Assembly: GCA_004352715.1 (NCBI GenBank) | Contig: SCFE01000044.1 | Location: 543,075-607,074, forward strand | Direction of reading: 5' to 3' | DNA from: Hofstenia miamia | Taxonomy: Eukaryota; Xenacoelomorpha; Acoela | DNA: 64,000 nucleotides | Part shown: positions 57,553 through 64,000 of the stretch, in pieces | How positions within the stretch are numbered: the first letter of the stretch is position 1 | How the letters are laid out: each line of letters opens with the position of its first letter | Notes under the pieces: generated by a model | The model's database searches: none | Told to the model about the DNA's origin: nothing | Seen by the model: the letters and a program-made list of their open reading frames with translations, nothing else | Made by a program: the position numbers and the translations under genes

Positions 57553-58083
57553 ATGTCTGTTGAAACATTAGTATCTGGTTCACTTGGCAATCTGTTTGAT
57601 GAGCTATGCACAACTCCACCACCAGCCTCCAACTATAATCCACTAACACAGGGGATGATGATCACATCACCTGCACCTGTAAAAGAAAAACGCAGAGCTT
57701 CCCACAAGCAAAAACGTCCTGCGCTTAGTAATAATGTTATTGTCTTACCCAACACAAAGGCACAAGAAGAAGGCGATGATATTTTACAACACTTACATGA
57801 TGTCAATTCACAACCATCATCGTGTACTTTTTCAATTGCCAGTCCTGCTAGTGAAATTCCGAAAAAACTCTGGTTAACAATCGTGGATGCTGTTCAGTTG
57901 AACACAAGATAAGGTGTTGCAGTAAAGATTAGACTCGATAATGGTGTTTCTTATTTTCTACCTAAATGCTCCGTCAGTGCATTGGGTGATAAATACAAGT
58001 TTTTGATCAATAAAAAACTTTTCCGCAATGATGACATGGGGGACAGTGCTATTACAAAACATATTGTACTACAGTTTAGTAAA
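57553..58083 (+). pseudogene. Unrecognised gene with in-frame stop; paralogue of 60396-60656
   Basis: The first 119 codons encode a Ser/Pro-rich, apparently disordered N-terminus with a basic patch (KEKRRASHKQKRP). It ends PKKLWLTIVDAVQLNTR and then TAA (57910-57912). The same frame continues beyond the stop with GVAVKIRLDNGVSYFLPKCS and ALGDKYKFLINKKLF to TAG at 58081. The part after the stop is closely patterned on 60396-60656, so the stop is likely a mutation, a sequencing error or read through. A TATATA sequence near 57490 with CAGT close by could be a core promoter. I recognise no family. It is not an obvious transposase. Confidence 0.5.
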
Positions 58084-58179
58084 TAGAGAATATATAGTTT
58101 TTCATTTGCTCTTTTTCTACATGTACTAGGTAATATGTTTGATAAATTATTTAACAAGAAAACAATTAATTATTATTAG
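58084..58179. other. Short convergent intergenic stretch
   Basis: Lies between the plus-strand gene ending at 58083 and the minus-strand frame ending at 58180. AT-rich, with no clear polyadenylation signal shared by both. Confidence 0.4.
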
Positions 58180-58788
58180 CTACAATGGTTTCAAAACAAA
58201 TTTCTTAAATTTACAATGATTGTTATGATTAGTAAATGGAGATAATAATATACTTCGTGGAGTGTTCATTTGGCGTACAAATTTATAATAGTCTTTTATA
58301 CAGTCTGTAGAGTTTTCATAGTTTTGTGGATATCGATAAACATAATCATGTAAATTTTCGACGGGTTGAGAAATTAAACGACTTAAAAACTCGCAGTTCA
58401 TTCTATCACATGCCCAAAATACTGTTTCCTTTTTACATGATAAATTCAGAAATTCAATAAAAGTCATCATTTGTTCATTTGTTCTGTAAATGGAATGTGA
58501 TGGAAATTCCGTTCGTACCAGTTGAAAGCTTTCTGAATGTTGTGTGGGAGACAGGAAAACATTTCCTTTGAATGTCGTGCTGTGATTACATATAGTTTTT
58601 TATCCAATAAAATTANCTTTCTGAATGTTGTGTGGGAGACAGGAAAACATTTCCTTTGAATGTCGTGCTGTGATTACATAGTTTTTTATCCAATAAAATT
58701 AGCATTTCTTTAATATAGTAAATGCTGTTCAAAGCATTTCCACGTACTTTGAAAAACACATTAGATTTCATACAAGACATCATGGTGA
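58180..58788 (-). pseudogene. Unrecognised gene, copy 1 (inverted relative to 62467-62850)
   Basis: A probable start MMSCMKSNVFFKVRGNAL lies at about 58788. It continues SIYYIKEMLILLDKKL. A single N at 58616 with an 86-bp duplicated piece disturbs the middle, one copy having lost TA and shifted frame. Then MMTFIEFLNLSCKKETVFWA, CDRMNCEFLSRLISQPVENL, HDYVYRYPQNYEN and FVRQMNTPRSILLSPFTNHN run to the stop at 58180. The total would be roughly 185 residues. No signal peptide, membrane segment or catalytic motif is visible. The homologous plus-strand copy at 62.5 kb supports the frame. Function unknown. Confidence 0.6.
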
Positions 58789-58877
58789 ATAGATTAACAA
58801 CCAACTATGTGATTAGAAAACTAGCACTTCGAAATACAAAAACTCTAAATATACAACAAAGAATTGTCGAATTTAAG

Positions 58878-59000
58878 TGTATGTACATTTTTCTTTCCCG
58901 TTTTTGAATGTTTCTACTATTTTCATAAAATTAGCATTTTGTTCATTGCCTATGACGAAAAGATATCTTCATTTTGACAGATTATTCAGTTTCTACAATG
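58878..59000. repeat. Diverged 120-bp repeat, copy 1
   Basis: TGTATGTACATTTTTCTTTC..CATTTTGTTCA..TATTCAGTTTCTACAATG aligns with 60230-60352 at roughly 70 percent by eye. The second copy sits just upstream of the short gene at 60396, so this may be a shared promoter-type region. Confidence 0.5.
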
Positions 59001-59173
59001 ATTCAAGTGATGGCGGTTGACTTTATTCAACATGTAAGTCATTTTTGCATTTTAATAAGTTAATATTACAAATTTTGTTTCATGTGATTACGAATTACTA
59101 TAAAAATTTCACACATTTAATATCTTTGCTAACAAAAATTTGTATTAGACTTGATGAAAATATATTTTATTAA

Positions 59174-59682
59174 ATGGAATTGCTTCTAATGACACATCAT
59201 TTTGAAAGCATCATAGAGAAAATAAATCCAAAGACAAAACTTAAGACATTACAAATTATAATTTCACACATTTTGATTATTAGCGATTTTTTAGAATATA
59301 ATTTTGAGATCTATACATTTAGAAACGTAAATTGGAGGTGTATGCAAAGTCAAAACGTTATGCAAAACGAATATTTGTCAATTGTGTTAAAGCATATACT
59401 AGTGAAACCATAACAAAGGGAAACACTTCAGATGTATTAAAACCCGTAGCAATACATCAAAAATTTGAGCTAAATCTAGTAATAAAAATACATATTTTAG
59501 ACTCTCAAATAGTAGAAAAATACTTGGAAATCCATTATATATTGGCATTCTCTCCAATGCTATGCCTTAGAAACTCTAACAAAATTGGATTTATTATTAA
59601 AAATTCTCAATCTATATATGAGTTTAAAACTTTTAATGGGAAAATAGAGTTAAAATCCGGTTTTCCTAATTTTATATTGTGA
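59174..59682 (+). pseudogene. Unrecognised frameshifted reading frame
   Basis: The first frame (MELLLMTHHFESIIEKINPK..FLEYNFEIYTF) runs from 59174. A second overlapping frame starts near 59329 (LEVYAKSKRYAKRIFVNCVK..VLKPVAIHQKFELNLVIKIH) and ends at 59682. Switching between them near 59330 would give one protein of about 165 residues. The second part has protein-like composition, unlike the AT-driven frames nearby. No family recognised. An unseen intron or a frameshift is possible. Confidence 0.35.
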
Positions 59683-60228
59683 GATATATATTTAATATTT
59701 GAATACAATGAGTAAGCCACTCATACACAATTACAAGTATATTTTAAATACTATATGTATACTTAAATTTATTTTATATAGCTTTGATATTCATTTTCAA
59801 TTTAAAAATTTACTTCTTTTCATGCAAACTGTGTACCACTATGTGTTTTGTAAAATCAATCAATTTAATCATTTTGCGTAAATATATTTTTTATGAAAAT
59901 GTGTTAGTCTTTTTGTAATTAAAAATGTTTTGCGAGTTTCATGACATCTAATTGATTCGATTTTGAAATGGCGCTATGTATTCATTTGCGATTATTAAAA
60001 TTTACTCATTGACTGAAGAAAAATGTGAATATTAACACTTTCTCAATAAGTATAAAGTTTTTATTTGAAAATTCAAAAGCTATGATACAACTTCACGTAC
60101 TTTAACAATCATTGATTTGTAGAATGTCTTAAAATTTATATTTATATGTGGTATTAAATAACTAAACCATTCATTCTTAAAGTATGAAAATAAAATCTAA
60201 ATTTATAACAAAGATTACTTGTATTTAT
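59683..60228. other. No gene seen
   Basis: AT-rich. The 59699-59881 frame is low-complexity hydrophobic and was not accepted. Confidence 0.5.
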
Positions 60229-60229
60229 A

Positions 60230-60352
60230 TGTATGTACGTTTTTCTTACTTGTTCTTGAAAGTTTATACTAATATCGTCATGAAGTTTTCATTTTGTTCA
60301 ATGATGAAAAACTACCTAAAATTTTAACACAATATTCAGTTTTTTTACAATG
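60230..60352. repeat. Diverged 120-bp repeat, copy 2
   Basis: Partner of 58878-59000. It ends about 45 bases before the open frame at 60396. Confidence 0.5.
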
Positions 60353-60395
60353 TTTTTGACTAATTTGATCAGTTGATTTCTTGCATACATATTGA

Positions 60396-60656
60396 AAAAT
60401 TAAATGTCAAGGAAAAGAAAAACGTCGGAAAAAAAATGTAAGTCACAAATGTAAAAAACTTTGGAAAAGAAATGTAAATCACAAAAGTAAAAAATCAGTA
60501 AAAGTAACACTCAACCGCAACGAATATCTTTTTTTACCAAGGCGGTATGCATCAGTCATTTCCAAAGATGACGCAAATTTTCTCATTGGTGGCCAGATGA
60601 CCAGGCATTCTAACCCTGGGAAAAAAACAATTAAACTTTCCTTTACACAACCATAA
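60396..60656 (+). CDS. Short unrecognised gene or exon, paralogue of the 57553 gene
   Basis: The frame is open from a stop at 60393 to TAA at 60654. A basic repeated region (KKNVSHKCKKLWKRNVNHKS, encoded by a 40-bp imperfect tandem repeat) leads into KSVKVTLNRNEYLFLPRRYA, SVISKDDANFLIGGQMTRHS and KKTIKLSFTQP. The pattern KKLW..VKxxL...Y.FLP+..S...D...FLI......I.LxF is shared with 57859-58083. No ATG starts this frame before residue 60; an ATG at 60404 lies in another frame (MSRKRKTSEKK) and is followed by GTAAGT. A spliced or frameshifted start is therefore likely. Function unknown. Confidence 0.45.
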   Translation, partial: KIKCQGKEKRRKKNVSHKCKKLWKRNVNHKSKKSVKVTLNRNEYLFLPRRYASVISKDDANFLIGGQMTRHSNPGKKTIKLSFTQP

Positions 60657-60859
60657 AGCTGTATATACTTTTGTAAATATATATGTATACCTCCTTTTAA
60701 TACCAAGTATTATTTCAGACATGTAGGATGATACTAAATGTTATTGCTAAGTACAATCATTATTTTAACTTGGTTATATCACGTGGCCGGCAATGGACGA
60801 TAAATTAAATTTAAATTTAGCATTTAACACTGTAAATTTTTGTAAATAATAACTTATAT

Positions 60860-61078
60860 ATGCGTATCATTGTAAAACTATACTATAAAAATATCTATCT
60901 CCCCCTCTTATCTAATATGGTGCTTTCACCAAAGCAATGGTTTATTACATTTATTCAACTTACTTCAGAAGAAGAAGTATCTCTATCTTTATTGCATGAT
61001 AAATATTTTGATTATGTCATATACCTTTCATTTGCTAAATTTGAATGTGAATTGCATGTTAAATTAATAGCCATGTAA
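60860..61078 (+). CDS. Small hypothetical open frame
   Basis: 72 codons, with VLSPKQWFITFIQLTSEEEV, SLSLLHDKYFDYVIYLSFAK and FECELHVKLIAM. Mixed composition with charged residues sets it slightly apart from neighbouring AT-driven frames. No homologue recognised. It may be an exon of a gene running through this cluster. Confidence 0.3.
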   Translation: MRIIVKLYYKNIYLPLLSNMVLSPKQWFITFIQLTSEEEVSLSLLHDKYFDYVIYLSFAKFECELHVKLIAM

Positions 61079-61286
61079 AATAATATTTGTCGGTTTTAGA
61101 GAATACTATAGACTTTAGGAATGGTTTTACATACTTTTTGTACCAAAAGCATGTGTTTAACGAAAATCAGTATAAGTCTGAAATAATGAATACAAAATGC
61201 TACTGAAAAATTATATCATAAAACAATGTTAATGTCTACTCTGAATGTAACAAATAAAATAATAAATATCTACGAATGTAAAATTT

Positions 61287-61312
61287 CACAAAGATAAGAT
61301 AAGATAAGATAA
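61287..61312 (-). mobile_element. (GATAA)n tail, possible LINE 3' end
   Basis: AAGATAAGATAAGATAAGAT matches the tail type at 24137. No coding part is visible before the gap at 61467. Confidence 0.4.
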
Positions 61313-61466
61313 TCTATATTCATTTGAATTTTTTAACAATATTTTACTGATATTTCAAATGAATAGCGTCATTAACTACTATGTACAAAAAAATGAATAA
61401 TAACAAAAATGAAATAAATAAAACAGCACTGACTAAAAAATACACTGACTGACTACGGATAGCTTA

Positions 61467-62466
61467 NNNNNNNNNNNNNNNNNNNNNNNNNNNNNNNNNN
61501 NNNNNNNNNNNNNNNNNNNNNNNNNNNNNNNNNNNNNNNNNNNNNNNNNNNNNNNNNNNNNNNNNNNNNNNNNNNNNNNNNNNNNNNNNNNNNNNNNNNN
61601 NNNNNNNNNNNNNNNNNNNNNNNNNNNNNNNNNNNNNNNNNNNNNNNNNNNNNNNNNNNNNNNNNNNNNNNNNNNNNNNNNNNNNNNNNNNNNNNNNNNN
61701 NNNNNNNNNNNNNNNNNNNNNNNNNNNNNNNNNNNNNNNNNNNNNNNNNNNNNNNNNNNNNNNNNNNNNNNNNNNNNNNNNNNNNNNNNNNNNNNNNNNN
61801 NNNNNNNNNNNNNNNNNNNNNNNNNNNNNNNNNNNNNNNNNNNNNNNNNNNNNNNNNNNNNNNNNNNNNNNNNNNNNNNNNNNNNNNNNNNNNNNNNNNN
61901 NNNNNNNNNNNNNNNNNNNNNNNNNNNNNNNNNNNNNNNNNNNNNNNNNNNNNNNNNNNNNNNNNNNNNNNNNNNNNNNNNNNNNNNNNNNNNNNNNNNN
62001 NNNNNNNNNNNNNNNNNNNNNNNNNNNNNNNNNNNNNNNNNNNNNNNNNNNNNNNNNNNNNNNNNNNNNNNNNNNNNNNNNNNNNNNNNNNNNNNNNNNN
62101 NNNNNNNNNNNNNNNNNNNNNNNNNNNNNNNNNNNNNNNNNNNNNNNNNNNNNNNNNNNNNNNNNNNNNNNNNNNNNNNNNNNNNNNNNNNNNNNNNNNN
62201 NNNNNNNNNNNNNNNNNNNNNNNNNNNNNNNNNNNNNNNNNNNNNNNNNNNNNNNNNNNNNNNNNNNNNNNNNNNNNNNNNNNNNNNNNNNNNNNNNNNN
62301 NNNNNNNNNNNNNNNNNNNNNNNNNNNNNNNNNNNNNNNNNNNNNNNNNNNNNNNNNNNNNNNNNNNNNNNNNNNNNNNNNNNNNNNNNNNNNNNNNNNN
62401 NNNNNNNNNNNNNNNNNNNNNNNNNNNNNNNNNNNNNNNNNNNNNNNNNNNNNNNNNNNNNNNNNN
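61467..62466. other. Assembly gap (1000 N)
   Basis: A run of exactly 1000 Ns, likely a placeholder of arbitrary length. Confidence 1.
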
Positions 62467-62850
62467 TTTCAAAGTACGTGGAAATGCTTTGAACAGCATG
62501 TACTATATTAAAGAAATGTTAATTTTATTGGATAAAAAAGTATATGTAATCACAGCACGACATTCAAAGGAAATGTTTTTCTGTCTCCCACACAACATTC
62601 AGAAAGCTTTCAACTGGTATGAACGTAATTTCCATCACATTCCATTTACAGAAGGAAACCTAACAAATGAACAAATGATGACTTTTATTGAATCTCTGAA
62701 TTTATCATGTAGAAAGGAAACAGTATTTTGGGTATGTGATAGAATGAACTGCGAATTTTTAAACATTTTGTATATATGTGTATCAATAAATGCTAACAAC
62801 CAATTTACAACACTAATAACAAAAACATGTTATCAACAATCTTGAAACGT
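62467..62850 (+). pseudogene. Unrecognised gene, copy 2 (5' part cut by gap)
   Basis: FKVRGNALNSMYYIKEMLIL begins at the gap edge. It continues with LDKKVYVITARHSKEMFFCL, PHNIQKAFNWYERNFHHIPF, TEGNLTNEQMMTFIESLNLS and CRKETVFWVCDRMNCEFLN, then diverges from copy 1 (NILYICVSINANNQF) and stops by 62845. It is roughly 95 percent identical to the minus-strand copy at 58180-58788 where they align. This supports a real coding sequence and an inverted duplication. The 3' end has been replaced, so it is probably truncated. Confidence 0.55.
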
Positions 62851-62957
62851 CTCATATAAAAATTCCTACTTGCAAATATTTTATTCTTGAATTCAATGAG
62901 AAATACGTATTGGAAAATATCTATTTCATTTTTACCAGAGATGGTGACTGCAAACAA
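62819..62957 (+). other. Possible coding exon
   Basis: An open frame without ATG reads QKHVINNLETSHIKIPTCKY then FILEFNEKYVLENIYFIFTR and DGDCKQ. It is followed immediately by GTATGT, a good splice-donor sequence. Composition is protein-like. No family recognised and no acceptor was found. Confidence 0.3.
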
Positions 62958-63177
62958 GTATGTTCATTTTTGTGATTGATGCTTCTAACAAGTATTATTA
63001 TCTTTCTGATTCAAACATTTGAACAATTTATACATAGAATGGTATAATGCAATTTCACATGGCTGTACTGTGTTTACATTCTGGCAGTCTAACAATGACC
63101 ATATTTAAAAATTATGTTGACATTGTCTATGAAGCATGTAACTTTCTACATGTGTGAATATACACAGCCAGCATAAT

Positions 63178-63243
63178 GGAATTTCCCATTTATGAAACAA
63201 AGACAACTACTCTGAAAGATTTCAAACTTTTTGGTAAGCTATT
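63178..63243 (+). other. Possible short first exon
   Basis: ATG followed by EFPIYETKTTTLKDFKLFG, ending at a GGTAAGC donor-like site. Could be a first coding exon; unsupported otherwise. Confidence 0.2.
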
Positions 63244-63847
63244 TTTATAATTCAATCTCAATATTGTTTTGATTCTTAGTGCTTTTTACAATATGATCTC
63301 TAGTTAGCTTTACAGATATTTCTTTTAAAACGTAATCAATTTTAATAAATTGCTGCGAATTTACTGTCTGATGTTAAATTAATTATATACTTTATAGAAA
63401 CGTCATTTGTTTGTTAATACGCATTTTATATTGAATTTATTTAAATATTTAATTGTCATGTGTTTTAGACTGTGATCTATCACCTCATTTGACTTATTAA
63501 TCATTAATTTAGATACTTACCATGCAAAATTCATAATGCAGTTGTTTCCTACAGAATTCACTCAACAACAAAAGATGATAAACTAACACAATAGACAAAT
63601 ATAATAATACAATATATGTGATCATTATAAGCAAAGTGTAGAATAAATTACATTTTTGTCTTGTCTTAAATACGTATGTGGGTTTTACCATGTATGTTTA
63701 TTAAATATTAGAAATTGCGAGTTTTTGCCTAAATTAGTTCCAAAAAAATTATTTTGCTTTATTACCAAAATAAGCCCTTATGCTTTTAACGAGTATTATT
63801 ATCTCTCTGATTCAAACATTTGTTATTAAATTTTACCGAATAAAACA
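63244..63847. other. No gene seen
   Basis: AT-rich. TCTGATTCAAACATTTG occurs at both about 63007 and 63808, indicating diverged repeats in this end of the window. Confidence 0.5.
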
Positions 63848-64000
63848 AATATGTAAAATAAATATATAAACTAAATATAATGTGGTATTTAAAATATCAT
63901 GTATGTTAATAAAAAAACAAGTGTGTAAACTAAGTATGTAAACTAAATTAACGTGATATTTCCAATGTTGCTTATGTTAATAAAAAAACAAGTATGTAAA
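63848..64000. repeat. 72-bp tandem repeat, continuing past the window
   Basis: Units start near 63848, 63921 and 63992, each beginning with a version of GTATGTAAACTAA and ending TATGTTAATAAAAAAACAA. At least two full units and the start of a third are present. Confidence 0.75.

Noticed and set aside
58722-58907. Plus-strand frame MLFKAFPRTLKNT onwards
   Set aside because: Its first half is the antisense of the better supported minus-strand gene. The same antisense frame reappears at the gap edge near 62467.
61453-62499. 348-codon minus-strand frame
   Set aside because: Almost entirely Ns from the 1000-base gap.
1-64000. CRISPR arrays, bacterial operons, rRNA genes
   Set aside because: None seen. 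The repeats here are tandem, inverted or microsatellite in nature, and the genes are eukaryotic mobile-element or TRIM types.

Overview
This is a eukaryotic window and almost certainly from an invertebrate animal. It is strongly AT-rich, gene-poor and crowded with decayed transposable elements of animal type. A nuclear copy of mitochondrial cox1 (about 1720-2065, minus strand) reads correctly only if TGA is Trp and AGA is Ser, which fits an invertebrate mitochondrial code. An arthropod is a reasonable guess from the element mix, but the sequence does not prove it.

Layout. 1-1431: hAT-type (DUF4371-like) transposase remnant. 1720-2065: the cox1 insertion. 2.1-13 kb: mostly unique AT-rich DNA with hairpins and palindromes (2980, 5997, 6088), a Tc1/mariner-type transposase tail (8633), a LINE reverse-transcriptase scrap (8965, minus), a 554-bp tandem duplication (10282) and a Penelope-like RT remnant (11700). 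13.2-15 kb: a hAT MITE with an 8-bp target duplication and a Tc1-like transposase relic. 16.6-19.3 kb: a mariner-type relic doubled across a single N. 19.3-30 kb: long unique AT-rich stretches with LINE tails, a foldback and a TA-flanked MITE (29555-30019). 30.7-40.7 kb: several LINEs, including a broken RT element (31429-34554) and an R4/Dong-like LINE (38.4-40.7 kb, minus) beside (TAA)n. 40.7-42.4 kb: an unexplained block of about six diverged units of roughly 175 bp, bounded by trinucleotide tracts and hairpins. 42.4-45.1 kb: Maverick/Polinton integrase-chromodomain and DNA polymerase B remains. 45.3-47.7 kb: a nearly complete hAT element with terminal repeats and a perfect 8-bp target duplication. 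48565-50472: the one clearly intact gene, a single-exon TRIM-type RING/B-box protein of 635 aa. 51-57.3 kb: mariner, LINE endonuclease and piggyBac relics. 57.5-63.2 kb: a cluster of short genes of unrecognised family, with two paralogues of one C-terminal domain and two inverted copies of another gene around a 1000-N gap.

Assembly. Many single Ns, one 5-N, one 149-N and one 1000-N gap occur. Most single Ns are flanked by identical or near-identical duplications (16590/17958, 33172/33864, 36453/37725, 39359/40150, 46478/47019, 51218/51609, 58529/58617). These look like unmerged contig overlaps or alternative haplotypes, so copy number around them should not be trusted.

The best candidates for undescribed biology are the 41.1-42.2 kb repeat block with its hairpin and trinucleotide borders, and the 57.5-63.2 kb cluster of small duplicated genes.
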